64,000 nt of DNA, taken from positions 5,811,257 through 5,875,256 of the forward strand of contig CM030834.1 in the NCBI GenBank assembly GCA_018105865.1. The letters are read 5' to 3'. Position 1 is the first letter of the stretch; each line of letters starts with the position of its first letter. Under the pieces are notes generated by a model that was given only the letters and a program-made list of their open reading frames with translations, had not been told where the DNA came from and did not search any database. Source of the DNA: Metaphire vulgaris. Taxonomy: Eukaryota; Annelida; Clitellata; Crassiclitellata; Megascolecidae. Below are positions 34,779-46,087 of this stretch, in pieces. The position numbers and the translations under genes were made by a program.

Positions 34779-34832
<54 letters not shown>
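34779..34832 (+). repeat. (TA)n microsatellite
   Basis: About 27 TA units, bracketed by the direct repeat TGTACTTCTTTACT at 34754 and 34834. Confidence 0.95.
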
Positions 34833-34834
<2 letters not shown>

Positions 34835-34847
34835 GTACTTCTTTACT

Positions 34848-35607
34848 TTTCTTGTTTAAACACTGGACAGTTGCAGTCTGTAGTCTTTACAATTTTAGAC
34901 TTTACAATTTTACATGTTCTTGCTTCCATTTGAAAATACTGTTTGACTTAAAGTGCTGCATAGCTGATATACACCCGTGTCTCTTTTTTAGATAAATTAG
35001 CTATAATGACCATAATCGTTACCTATCAGGTTATTGAGCTACCAGTAATAGTTGCCATAAAAAGCTCAAACTTTTTTCCTAATGATTTTAGCTAAAGAGG
35101 AATAGTTTGAGGGGGTAAGACAGCTGAAAATTGCGAAATTAATTGTTTACTCTGTTTAAGCACCACACTATTGCAGGTGCGTGGACTTTTTATACCCACG
35201 CGGGTCAACTTGTACGCAGTGGCCAATGGATGCGTCGATGCTCCAGCAAGCCATAGCGCCAGGCGAAACGGTGTACCGTTTCACTAGTATGGTAACAATA
35301 AACAAACTAACACGTTCACGCCGTTCATGACTGTAGACATGAGCTTCACTTGTAATTTTCACACAGACTGTGTGTGTGAAGACCAATGAGGAACTGTCAT
35401 TGGTTTATTTTAATCTTTACAACTGCCTTTACTTCTGCTGTAGTTAAGGACAGGTAAGCGTAGGCTCAAAGACATTGGCGCTCCAAACAATTAGCTGTGA
35501 TAGTGTAGTAGCATCGGTTTTAATATTTGGTGTTTTCCTTGGTCTTACACTGTTGTCTTCCGATTGTGTCATCTCATCTCCTGAACCTTTGATTCTCAGT
35601 ATTTTAT
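34848..35607. other. Unassigned non-coding stretch
   Basis: No coding signal or recognisable repeat before the LINE tail at 35608. Confidence 0.45.
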
Positions 35608-36040
35608 CTTCTTCTTCTTCTTCTTCTTCTTCTTCTTCTTCTTCTTCTTCTTCTTCTTCTTCTTCTTCTTCTTCTTCTTCTTCTTCTTCTTCTTCTTCTT
35701 CTTCTTCTTCTTCTTCTTCTTCAGGTGCTCTGTCCAAAGACAGGTTCCATACTCCAGCGTCGCCACTCCTCTCTATTTTGAGCTTTTATCTTCAGGGCTG
35801 AATACTTGTTTTTCCTCGTAGTGTCGAACATCCACTCCAGCATCGATGTTCTTGGTCGCCCTTTCTGTGCTTTCCCATTCATCTTTCCTTCTAGTACTTC
35901 TCTTAGTAGGTTTGATTCTTCTCTCAGAACATGACCTATCCACTTCTTTTGTCTTGTACGAATAGTGTTAATTAGGCTTTTCTTCTCTTCTACCCTATCC
36001 AAGCTTCTTCGTTTGTTATTTTTTTCGTCCAGCTAATTTT
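35608..36040 (-). pseudogene. RTE-like LINE (B1) 3' end with 114-bp (GAA)n tail
   Basis: Minus frame from 36002: RVEEKKSLINTIRTRQKKWI, GHVLREESNLLREVLEGKMN, GRPRTSMLEWMFDTTRKN. It is nearly identical to 50150-50440. The element ends in GAGCACCTGAA and then a long GAA array (TTC on plus, 35608-35722). The microsatellite is therefore the LINE's own tail. The poly-Ser and poly-Glu frames over it are artefacts. Confidence 0.9.
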
Positions 36041-36189
36041 ATTTTATCAACAGCATCTTTCTTCTCCTGTTCATCCTTGCTGCATAACATGGCTTGCAAG
36101 CACACACTCACTGAAGCCATATACAAGCTGACTTTTTAAAAAGATGGCACGACAATATTTATACTTCACACTGCTCTCTCGACAGCTGT

Positions 36190-37665
36190 AGTCGGAATAG
36201 TAGGTGCCTTGATCATTCTGTCCAGTGATTGTTCAATTTTATATTAAACCAGTTTACCATGCATACACCCACGCAATAGTCCACAATGTTCTTTCGATGA
36301 TCAAAATCGTTTCCCACAAGGTTATGTCTAAAAATAAAAATTCTCGTAAATCTCAAGGCAGTGGTAAACCACCTGCTGTGTGAAACTGGTCCAATTTGCA
36401 GCATTGCAAGATTCCTTGACAAAACTCGTGTCCTAATGGCAGAAATAATTTTGTAGTCGTAACTTTTAACTGTGCCTAAAGTTTTGATTATTTCGTCATT
36501 GAGCTGAGGTAGCTGTGGACCATGGCATACTCTAGAAAATCAGGATTGATGTCCAAATCCGTTGCAGAGTTCAGCATTTTTTCAAGAGGTCCTGACGACT
36601 CGTTATTGATTGCCGTCTTGCCGTCCAGAGCAGTTATAAGGCGCCTAAGTGGTAGTTCTTCTGTGTGAAGGTCTACAATCCATACAAATTTTGCTTGCAG
36701 CTTTTTAAAACATTACACCTCCTTCCCACCCAGTGTTCACATTGCGTGAATCAACACCCATAGCTTGAAGTGTCTTGTCAGAACCTTTTTACTTCAGCCA
36801 CTCAATCATACTATCAGCAATTACTACTTCTCTTTAGTCGCTTTGTTAGGAACAAAATGCCTCCTGGTTCCAGAGGCGTAGCGATTGGGCTAGTATGGCT
36901 CTAGCCATGGGCGGCACACAACTGGGGGCGGCAAAATTTTGAAGGACGACCTTTTTTTGCTTGTCATCAGTGTATGTTAAGAGGGCGGCAAATTTGAAAA
37001 GGGCGGCAAATTTATAATGGGTGGCAAATTTTAGAAGCGATTACTTTTTGGCTTGTCAGAGGATTTTTAGTGAAGGCGGCAAACTTTAGGAGGGGTGGCA
37101 AATTTAAAATTTGTCAATTTTGCAAATGGCGACATGGGCCACATGGGCGGCATGAGTGCACGCTACGCCTCTGGCGCCAAAGACCCTAGAACTGCATCTG
37201 ATATGAATGAATTTGGGGTGGCGGATTAGCCATGAGCTATAGGCGGCCAAAGTGCACGCTACGCCACTTCCAGGTTCTTTGCAAATTGTAAACTGTTGTA
37301 AGCTGTAAACCTTGCAAACTGTTCTTCTTTCACCATGCTGGGAGAATATCTTTGAGTCTCTTCTGCTTAAACCATAGCCTTGAACCTTAACCTTGGTCTC
37401 ATCACTCCGTCCATCAAACAAAATGATAGTCATGCTGTTTAACTGTAGTTCTTCATCCAGCTGTACATGAATTTCTTTCATAAGTTTCTCCTGTGCTCGC
37501 TTCACCTTGTTGTGATCAATCACCGAATCATCTTTAGTTATAATACCGGCATCAATCCAAGCTGCAGTTGCAATTTCAGCTGTCTCCTTCAGTCCTGTAT
37601 TGTAGCTGAAACTATGTTTGCATCTTCTTGACAGCACTCATCAAATTCTTCTTCAGCTTTCTCTT
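36190..37665 (-). pseudogene. Orphan family 2, main body, split by a MITE
   Basis: Minus strand, N to C: ETAEIATAAWIDAGIITKDD, SVIDHNKVKRAQEKLMKEIH, MTIILFDGRSDETKVKVQG and TICKEP. The MITE 36871-37269 follows, and then GGILF-type continuation, the piece LHTEELPLRRLITALDGKTA with GPLEKMLNSATDLDINPDFL, and finally SRNLAMLQIGPVSHSRWFTT. Stops and frameshifts are numerous. These blocks are typical of one recurrent uncharacterised protein family. The assignment is from memory and the function is unknown. Confidence 0.5.
36871..37269. mobile_element. hAT MITE inside orphan family 2
   Basis: Left end CAGAGGCGTAGCG; right end, reverse-complemented, AAGTGGCGTAGCG. Flanks are CCTGGTTC (36863-36870) and CCAGGTTC (37270-37277), an 8-bp duplication with one mismatch. 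Removing the element rejoins the host reading frame at CKEPG. A second right end (GCACGCTACGCCTCTG) lies at 37158-37173, so the right part was duplicated or is a second insertion. Inside are five GGCGGCAAA/GGTGGCAAA units and two copies of the CTTTTTTTGCTTGTC motif. Confidence 0.8.
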
Positions 37666-37695
37666 CCTGCTCCACTTCAAGCATGTTTTGCATAC

Positions 37696-37742
37696 AGTGG
37701 CGTCGCTAGGCGTGTGCGGGCGGACCGCACCGGGTGACAGGC
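37696..37742. mobile_element. Solo terminal fragment of the 44.9-kb hAT family
   Basis: CAGTGGCGTCGCTAGG and GGACCGCACCGGGTGACA match the right end of 44909-46087. No partner end is nearby. Confidence 0.7.
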
Positions 37743-37756
37743 GAATGTATCGTAGA

Positions 37757-38418
37757 TAGGGTTGAGTTCGGAAATTTCCGGAAATTTCCGGAAAAATAGC
37801 GGTACTTTTACGAAAAAATTTCGGAAATGCTTATTACTATTTATTATTATTATGATTATTATTATTATTATTGTTACAAAACGTATTTATTATTATTACT
37901 ATTTATTACTATTGCTATTTATTATTATTACTATTTATTACTATTCATTTGTTAGGCATTTGTTAACAACAAAGCTAAAATTGTAGATTTAGTATTGTTA
38001 GTAGCTGCAAAAATAATGCTTTTATCCATTTTTTGTCCTTATGTCACTTAATTTTACTGATATATGAACGCTAATTAACAGCATAAATGAACTTACAGTA
38101 GCAGTCAAAAGTAATTACCACAGTATGAAAGTCATGACATTTCATACCATGGTCAACTTATAAGACGTTTTTATTTTTTTATCAGGAATCGGTATAGATT
38201 AGTTGTTAAGGCACCTTTATGACAGATTTTGGCGGTTTATTTAAGAATTGTGTTTTTACTGATATGTACCAAAACATATAATAAAACTTTGTATTTTAGC
38301 TGTGGTAATTACATTTGTCCACTACTGTATGTTAACTTCGAACAATGTGTATGCTATAAAGTTTCCGGAATTTTTCGAAAAATCCGGCATTCTATTTTCC
38401 GGAAAAGTTACAACCTTA
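37757..38418. mobile_element. Candidate hAT-like element with CCGGAAA-type ends
   Basis: Left end TAGGGTTGAGTTCGGAAATT; right end reverse-complemented TAAGGTTGTAACTTTTCCGG. Both subterminal regions carry TTTCCGGAA-type repeats in inverted orientation. The flanking 8-mers agree at only 5 of 8 positions, so the target duplication is unproven. The interior is AT-rich and non-coding. Confidence 0.5.
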
Positions 38419-38459
38419 ACTGTAGGCAAAATAGCAAATCATACGCAAATCTCATGCAT

Positions 38460-40435
38460 ATTCTTCTTCTTCTTCTTCTTCTTCTTCTTCTTCTTCTTCT
38501 TCTTCTTCTTCTTCTTCTTCTTCTTCAGGTGTCGTGTATTTCTACGTTGATGACTATGGACTTCCATTTCTCTCTGTTGGGTGTTGCTTGTATGAGTTCT
38601 AATTCTGTAGTTACTCCCTTTACATCCGTCAGTAAACTGCTGGTATACGTCATTCTTTGTCTTTGTCTTCCCCTTAATCTTTTGCCTTCGACTTTTCCAG
38701 TAGTTACCAGGTTTTCTATACCTTTCTTCCTCATTATATGCCAACAAATTGAAGTTGTCTTTTACGGATATAGCAATTTTCTTTGTGTACCTGCCATTTC
38801 GGGTACTAAATCTTTTTCTTTTCTTTTCAGCCCAAGATATTTTAAACATTTTTCTTAAGAACCACATCTCTGCAGCTTGAAGCTTTTTCTTCCTGACTTT
38901 ATAGATAGTCCACGTTTCTGCACCATATAACATGACTGCCCAAACATAGCATTCAAGAACCCTAATCATTGTTTTCATTGTTGAATGTCTAATTGTTAGT
39001 ATGTGTTTTAAATTCCCAAAGGCTGCTTCGGCCATTCCTATTTTTGCTTTTATGTCTGATTCACTTTTCGCATCACTGGTGAACCAGCTTCCTAGATATT
39101 TTAATGTCATGCATGACTTGTTTAATGTTCTCTCCATCGATCTCCTCTCTATCGCATTTCGGAATGTCTTTCTTCTTGGATATCACTAGGCAGAATGTTT
39201 TATTGATGTTTATTCTTAAACCCTTCTTCTCACTTTCTGTATTTACTTGATTTAGCAGTTCCTGCAATGTTTTTTGTGAATCTGCTATCAGGACTGCATC
39301 ATCTGCAAATCTTATATTATTGATGTCTGTCCACCAGCTTTGACTCCTTCTACTTCTTCTTTGTTTTACATGATTTCTTCTCCATATGCATTGAAAAATT
39401 CTGGAGATAATCCACATACCTGTCTGGCACCTTTTAATATTTGAATCCATTTTCCAGTTGTTCTTTTAATTCGAGGTGTTGTTTTCTGGTTCCAATATAT
39501 TTCTGCAAATATCCTTAAATCTTTTCGGTCTATCCCTGCTTCTTTCAGACACTAAAAAATGTCGTTATGACGGACATTATTGAAAGCATAATCTATTAAA
39601 CATATGTACAAGTCTTTCTGCACCTCAATACATCTTTCACTTAGCATTCTTAAAATATATATTGCATTTCTACAGCCACAGTCTTCTTTAAATCCAAATT
39701 GTTTTTCAGATGCCTTGTGTATAATTTTATTTTTTGTTCTCCTTAGCAGTGTTTTGAAAAGTAATTTTTCGAGATGGCTAATTAAGCTAATTGTTCTGAA
39801 TGATTCACATTCTGTAGTATTTTGTTTTTTTGGTATAGGAATGATAATTGGCCTACCCATGTCTTCAGGAATTGTTCCGATGTCATATATTAGGTTTAGC
39901 AGTTCAGTTGTTTTTGAGATTCCAATGTCACCTGCCTTTTGTATCATTTCAATATAGATGCCATCTGGTCCAGCAGCTTGGTTCTTTTTCATGTCTTTCA
40001 TTACTGATGCTATTTCTTCTTCTAAGATTTTAGGTCCTTCTGCATTTCTTGTTACAGGCTTTATGTTTCTTCCATCATGATATAGCTGTTCTATGTATTC
40101 TTCTCATCTATGTTTAATATCATCTTTCTCTGTTAGTATTTTACCTTATTAGCTTTTTATGCAATTGCTACTGGTAACCCACTAATTCCTCCCACTTAAT
40201 TCCTTGATTTTCTGGTTAATGTTGTCTTTGCCCCTGTTCATCTCCATTTCATTGCATTCTGTGTTAAGCCATTCTTCTTTGGCTTTTCGGCATTCTTCTT
40301 TAATTGATTTATTTAGCAGGTGATATTTGTTCAAATCTGCTAGTTTTGCCTTCCTTCTTTCTTCCATGAGGTTTAAAATGTACTTTGTCATCCATTGTTG
40401 TTTGGCCTTTCGTGTAATTTTAGGTACTATTTCTT
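38460..40435 (-). pseudogene. RTE-like LINE (family C) with (GAA)n tail
   Basis: Minus strand, N to C: linker KEECRKAKEEWLNTECNEME (40.2-40.39 kb), ASVMKDMKKNQAAGPDGIY with IGISKTTELLNLIYDIGTIP, the RT piece SEKQFGFKEDCGCRNAIYIL, RFADDAVLIADSQKTLQELL (FADD intact), LKYLGSWFTSDAKSESDI, and CYVWAVMLYGAETWTIYKVR. The last three are hallmarks of RTE-like ORF2 C-termini. The tail is 67 bp of GAA (TTC on plus, 38460-38526). Frameshifts occur near 39080, 39450 and 39550. The AP endonuclease is absent. Confidence 0.88.
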
Positions 40436-40831
40436 CTGTTCACAAGTCCATAAATATACCTAACCTAGAACAGCGGCGATTGGCTCCGTTGAGAGCCAAT
40501 CACAGTTGTCCTATCCGACATTTGTTTTGGAATTCGGCCAATCGGATTTTGACAAAGTAGCTTAAAGTTTCCATTTAAAGATATAGATATTGCATCACTT
40601 GCTGTTAAATGTTGTATTAATTTAAGCTCACTGTTATATCGCCACCTCATGGATACAGACTACAGTGACCTTTGCCCGACCGTCAACCCACCATGCCTAT
40701 AGCTATTGCAGATGCCAAGTCAGTTTCGAATATTGTTAACTGTGAGTTGGGTTAAGGTTGACTGCAATGACGCCAATGACCCAGTTCTGAAAGCATTAAA
40801 GATTCAACAATAAACCAGTGTATATTTACAA
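40436..40831. other. Unassigned non-coding stretch
   Basis: No coding signal. A short inverted pair GCGATTGGCTC / GAGCCAATC lies at 40474-40500. AATCACAGTTGTCC at 40497 recurs at 44094. Confidence 0.4.
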
Positions 40832-41015
40832 TAAGTTTGGGGAAAGATCATTCGCGCGGAGAAATCCCGCCCTGTGGAACACTCTTCCAGACAATGTGAC
40901 TGGAGCAGTCTCAGCTGAACTTTTCATTAGAAATTTGAAGACACTCCGTTAAGCGCTCTTGTTGTAGGCCTTAGCCTTGTCTACTGCGCTATATTAATTG
41001 TCAATAAATAAATAA
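40832..41015 (+). pseudogene. L2-like LINE 3' end (63.5-kb type)
   Basis: Matches 63540-63745: NPALWN(T/S)LPDNVTGAVSA-type coding, then AAGCGCTCTTGTTGTAGGCC and an AATA-type tail (40999-41018). It is 5'-truncated and inserted just before another LINE. Confidence 0.85.
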
Positions 41016-41024
41016 ATAATATGT

Positions 41025-42480
41025 TTAGCATGGTCGTGCTATTAAAATGGTTTTATAAGGTTATAGCGCAAGGATTTTGCCGATTATGCAACAAGATACT
41101 GGAAACTGGTGAATGGCCAGAAGACTGGAGACGATCAATATTTGTTCCCATTGCAAAAGTCAAAGGCACAACAAACTGCGAGGATTACAGAACTAATCAG
41201 TCACGCCAGCAAAATACTTTTGAGAATCTTATTAAATAGAATGTAAAGACAAGCAGAAAATGAGCTTTCGGATGTGCAGATGGGTTTCCGAAAAGGAGTT
41301 GGCACAAGGGACCAAATTTTAAATCTAAGACTAATAATGGAAAAAGCTAGAGAGATGTCAGTACCGCTGTACATGGCATTCATAGACTATAAAAAGCGTT
41401 TGATTCAGTACAGCACACAAAGCTCTGGAAAATACTAAAGGGAATGGGATCATGCCACGCCACAGTTGACTTAATTCAAAAATTGTATAAGGAACAACAA
41501 GCTACTGTAAGAGTGGACAAAGAAACAAAAGGTTGGTTTATGATTGGAAAAGGCCTACGACAGGGCTGCCTTATCTTCCCTATGTCATTTAATTGCTATT
41601 CAGAACACATAATGAGACGTTCAGCAGATGAACTTCCAGATACAGGAATTAACATCAGTGGACGAGTGATTAACAACCTGAGATATGCTGATGACGTAGT
41701 TTTGATAGCAACTTCGCCAAATTCATTGCAGGAACTGGTAGATAAAGTGGATTTTGCATCGAGAGAACTTGGTCTTGAAATTAGCATTAAAAACAAAGGT
41801 AATGGTAGCTACAGACAAAAGGATCAAAATCAATATAAAGTGTCGTGGGCAACCTATCGAACAAGTGGAAACCTTCCGTTATCTTGGTTCATTAATTACA
41901 GAGGATAATGACTGCAGCTCTGAAATAAGATCAAGGCTTGGCATGGGGCGTTCAGCCATAAAGACACTCACTACTGTTTGGAAGGATCGGTCGCTCAGTC
42001 TGCACATAAAGAAACGCCTGATGGAAGCATTGGTCTGGCCCATTGCAACATATGGAGCTGAAGCTTGGACAGTGAAAAAGGCAGATCAGAAAAGAATCAC
42101 TGCTTTCGAGATGACAGCTTTCAGAAGAATGATGTCCATCAGCTGGAAAGAACATAGAACAAATGCCTCAATCATAGAAGAACTTGGGGAAAATAGGCGT
42201 CTATACTCAGTTATCAAATTTAGGAAACTGAAATACTTTGGTCACATAGTGCGAGCAGACAATTTATGTACAGCGATACTGCATGGCAGAATTAATGGCA
42301 AGAGGAAGAGAGGACGGCCTCGTAGACGATGGACGGATGATATCGTGGAATGGACAAAACAACCAATTATCAATTGCATCAGAACTGCAAAAGACAGAGT
42401 CACGTAGAGAACTTTGTCGTCAGCCTGCATAGCCTCCGACCCTCAGCAATGAGGATGGACGATACCATACCATACCAAGG
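41025..42480 (+). pseudogene. RTE-like LINE (family B3)
   Basis: Plus strand: ISHASKILLRILLNRM, MGFRKGVGTRDQILNLRLIM, MAFIDYKKAFDSVQH-type motif A (one base lost), KGLRQGCLIFPMSFNCYSEH (motif B), LRYADDVVLIATSPNSLQEL (YADD intact) and, after a frameshift near 41810, FRYLGSLITEDNDCSSEIRS, WPIATYGAEAWTVKKADQKR, HIVRADNLCTAILHGRINGK and KRGRPRRRW. The 3' end is a short ATACC-type tail (42461-42476). Apart from 5' truncation and a few frameshifts it is well preserved. Confidence 0.9.
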
Positions 42481-42567
42481 TTATATTCATATTCCATACC
42501 AAGGTTGTTTTCGTAAATGTAGGACATAATTTGAATTTCCCATATCTTTGTAATTGTACTTGCGTTT

Positions 42568-43865
42568 TGTCTTCTTCTTCTTCTTTCAGGTGCCATGCAT
42601 TGCTGCGTCGGCGGCCATGGACTTCCACTTTTCTCGATCTCTAGTGTTCCTCAGGAGTTCGATGTTATTTCCTATCCCCATTTCCTCTCTCATTCTGTCT
42701 GTATATTTTGATCTTTGTTTTCCTCTTGATCTTTTACCCTCCACCATGCCTGTCACTGCCAAGTTTTCTAATCCTTCTTTTCTCATCACGTGCCCGAAAA
42801 ATTTCGTCTGTCTTAACTTGATGGTAGTCATCAGTGTTCGTCTCTCTTCCATCATCTGTAGTATTTCTTCGTTAGTTCTCTTGTCTGTCCATGGGACCTT
42901 TAGCATCCTCCTATAAAACCACATTTCTGCCGCTTCCAGTTTCTTTTTAATCTTTTTTGATATGTTCCACGTCTCAGATCCATACAACAAAACTGACCAT
43001 ACATAGCATCTAAGCACTCTGAGCCTTGTTTCTTTTAATATTTTCTTGTTCGTTAATATTTGTTTCATTTCCATGAAGGCAGATTTTGCCATACCTATTC
43101 TTGTTATTATGTCTTTATCACTTCTTCCATCACTTGTAATAATGCTTCCCAAATATTTGAAATAAGTTACTTGTTCTATTTCTCTTCCATTTAATAAAAT
43201 CTTGCATTTCGGCACTTCTTTTTTTGTGATTACCATAGTGAAGGTCTTCTTTATGTTTTTTTAGTCCTTTTCTCCCACTTTCCTCTGCTAGTTTGTCCAC
43301 CAGTTCTTGTAGCTCTCTTTTCGAGTACGCTAATAGTGTTGTATCATCCGCAAATCTTATGTTATTGATATTTTTCCTCCTATCCTTATACTTTCCATCT
43401 CCTTGATCATTTCGAATATCTCCTCCCCACACAAGTTGAAAAAATCTGGTGATAGTCCGCACCCTTGTCTCAATCCCTTTAAGATCTTTATCTTTTTCCC
43501 TATTTCCCCATTTAGTCTAATAGCTGCCTCTTGTTTCCAGTATAGATCCGCTATTAATCTTTTGTCTTTTCCGTCGATTCCTGCTTTATTCAGGCTTTCA
43601 AATAGGTCTTCATGTTTGATATTGTCGAAGGCCTTCTCATAATCAATGAAGCATAAGTAAAGATCTCTCTGCTTTTTGATACATCTTTCACTCAGCATCC
43701 TTAGAACAAAGATTGCATTCCTACAACCACTATCTTCTTTGAAACCAAACTGTTCTTCACTTATTTGATCTTTTATTTTTGTCTTGCTCTCTAGCAGTAC
43801 TCTTAGAATTATTTTGGTCACATGACTTAAGAGGCTTATGGTTCCGTGTTCTTTACATTAGGGCA
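42568..43865 (-). pseudogene. RTE-like LINE (family B2)
   Basis: Minus strand: HVTKIILRVLLESKTKIKDQ, EEQFGFKEDSGCRNAIFVLR, LYLCFIDYEKAFDNIKHEDL (motif A), KGLRQGCGLSPDFFNLCGEE (motif B), IRFADDTTLLAYSKRELQEL (FADD intact) and, after frameshifts near 43240-43360, FKYLGSIITSDGRSDKDIIT, VLLYGSETWNISKKIKKKLE and RRMLKVPWTDKRTNEEILQM. It ends in a short GAA tail (42568-42588). It differs from the 8822-9165 fragment by few changes. The endonuclease half is missing. Confidence 0.9.
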
Positions 43866-44143
43866 AGAGGATGCTTGTGTATCCTATTGTCAAGACCGTC
43901 CGTGCGTGATGAAGAATCACATCCTACTCGAGGTGTCACTGTCAATAACAAAACACGTTTTGTCATGTTCATCTAAATAATGAGATTTGTATTTAGTAAT
44001 TACAGTCTATGATTAGTAAGACATGCTTCTTTAGAATTAACTTTGAGCTAAATAAACAATATAGTTCGCTGCGAATCACAATTTGGCCCGACCAATCACA
44101 GTTGTCCCATCCAACAACAGTTGTTCTATCTTATGTTGTATTG

Positions 44144-44197
<54 letters not shown>

Positions 44198-44235
44198 TAA
44201 ATAATAATAATAATAATAATCATCATCATCATCAC
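44144..44235 (+). repeat. (AAT)n-(CAT)n compound microsatellite
   Basis: About 25 AAT units followed by five CAT units. No LINE body was recognised next to it. Confidence 0.95.
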
Positions 44236-44563
44236 AGATTCGTCGCACTTGTTTCATACAAGTGTCCATAAGAAACCTTAGCAATAAATGTAAAGTTCTA
44301 GATAGATAGTTATTACCTGTACATTCTAACATGTAAATGCTATCTTTTAAAAACTGTTAAGAAGTCCCCGGCCATTTGTGGGCAACTGGGTGTTGTACGT
44401 GTTTTGATAATTGTGTGCGGCTGCTTTGTCAAGTATTATTATAGCGGCCTTCCTTGGTAGACAGCTACATTTATAGTAATAATAATCCTAGGATAGAGCC
44501 GGAGAGTATGTAAGACGCCCTGATAGACCCTTCCTTACTGTTGTCATGATAACTAATCAGGAC
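44236..44563. other. Unassigned non-coding stretch
   Basis: No coding signal or recognisable repeat. Confidence 0.4.
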
Positions 44564-44690
44564 GGCGGCGGTCATAACGAAGGGGGCGGTCATAGCTGAG
44601 GCGATCATAACTGGGGCAGTCATAGCTGGGGCGGTCATAACTGGGGCCGTCATAGCTGGGGCGATCGTATTATATAGCTGGGGCTGCTAA
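44564..44690 (-). repeat. 15-bp minisatellite GGGGCGGTCATARCT
   Basis: Seven to eight units of about 15 bp with R alternating A/G. The minus strand reads as MTAPVMTAP repeats, which I take as a by-product. Related single units occur at 55640-55665. Confidence 0.85.
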
Positions 44691-44908
44691 AATGTGATAC
44701 CATCCGAACAACCTGAAATATACAGTATAAGACTTCTTCTCAGACGAGGCCGAACCACGCGTTAGACATTCCGCCATCCTGGGAAAGGAGAGAGACAAAA
44801 TAGATAAATAAACTAATTAATAAGTGAATAATTAATTTAATCAATCAAACAACCAACCTATCAGCCAACCAACCAGACAGTCAATCAATCAATCGACGTA
44901 TATGGCGC

Positions 44909-46087
44909 CAGTGGCGTCGCTAGGGTTGGTGTCACCCAGTGCGGCAAAATCGTGGTGTAACCCATCCCGACTTCCACCAGGGACCTCTGCCAAATCTTCC
45001 TTTACTAGACCCACATAATCGGCTATGAACTTTGGCATAGGTAGGAAAAATGGCTCTACGGAGCAAAACACTCGCCTTCTCCTCCCTCCCCTCCGTCCTA
45101 ACTTCTTCCTCCCTCTTTCCCTCCTTCTTTTAACAGGGGTCCTGGGGTGTCACCTCCTGAAAATTGTTTAAAACTACAAATGCCCATAAGTTAATTTTAG
45201 CGCATTTTAGACACACAGAAAGACAGGATCATCCTTCAATTTGATCGCGCGGCAGTGACAAGTCGAAAACCATCCCTCAACACCTCGCTGCTTACCCTCG
45301 CCCATTGCATCTTATGCTGATACACTGAAGCCTACAAAAATGCTAAACTAGATCAATGTAGCCATTGTACGTGTCACCGCAGCAGATACGCTGGGGATCT
45401 TCTGCTCGGACCCTGAGGTAGTGATTGCGAGCGTATATCAACGCAGTCCACTGAGTCATGCTACGGTACTAATCCCCGGACAAATTTAAAAATTACAAAT
45501 GCCCGTGGGTAAATTTTTTGCATTTTAGACAATAAAACCGTGTGAAGTTATAACCTACCAGTTGCAGTCTTGCAGAACCAACTTGAGCGGCAGTTTTCAG
45601 ATGAAATTGTTCAGTTTGCTGCTTTGTCTAACAAATTTAGCAATAAAATCACATTAATTGACAACAAAACTGTTATAAGCAAAAACAGCGAAATATAGAT
45701 GTTCGCGTTAATTTATACGCATGGGCTAGTTGCTGCCTTACCGCCAATTAATCTAGGTCAATTTGATTAAGCACAGTAGCAGGCATGGCCGCCGAGAGGG
45801 GCAGGGGCAATGCATAGGGTACCTGGCCTACTTCCCATCACATCCCAAAAATTTTCTCATCGGTTTTGCTTGCACGATTTGTACAAGTGACCCTGGTCGG
45901 TCTGATTGGAGCAATTGCTCCACTTTGCTCCAATGTCGCTACGCCACTGGCTATGAAACCCGAGGAGAACGAGCTCCATCTGTTGACTCTGTTTTATGCA
46001 ATTTTAACATTTCCAATTTTTCAGTTTTGTGTCACCCCTCTGCGTGTTGTCACCCGGTGCGGTCCGCACCCCCTAGCGACGCCACTG
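44909..46087. mobile_element. Non-autonomous hAT element, 1.18 kb
   Basis: Ends CAGTGGCGTCGCTAGGG and, reverse-complemented from the right, CAGTGGCGTCGCTAGGGGGT. Flanking 8-mers TATGGCGC (44901-44908) and TATGGGGC (46088-46095) differ at one base, and the host L2 tail is continuous across the site. There is no coding sequence. Internal direct repeats of CTACAAATGCCC and TTGCATTTTAGACA type lie at 45162-45216 and 45482-45533. Confidence 0.88.
45581..45819 (+). repeat. Perfect inverted repeat, left arm (239 bp)
   Basis: Base-for-base reverse complement of 46546-46784. It begins ACTTGAGCGGCAG and ends GGGGCAATGCATAGGG. It lies inside the hAT element. Confidence 0.97.

Noticed and set aside
35444..35801. 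Poly-Glu (minus) and poly-Ser (plus) open frames
   Set aside because: They are translations of a GAA/TTC microsatellite that is the tail of a LINE; no flanking domain exists.
38229..38858. 209-codon plus-strand frame with poly-Leu
   Set aside because: Antisense to a minus-strand RTE-like LINE and its TTC tail; no independent coding signal.
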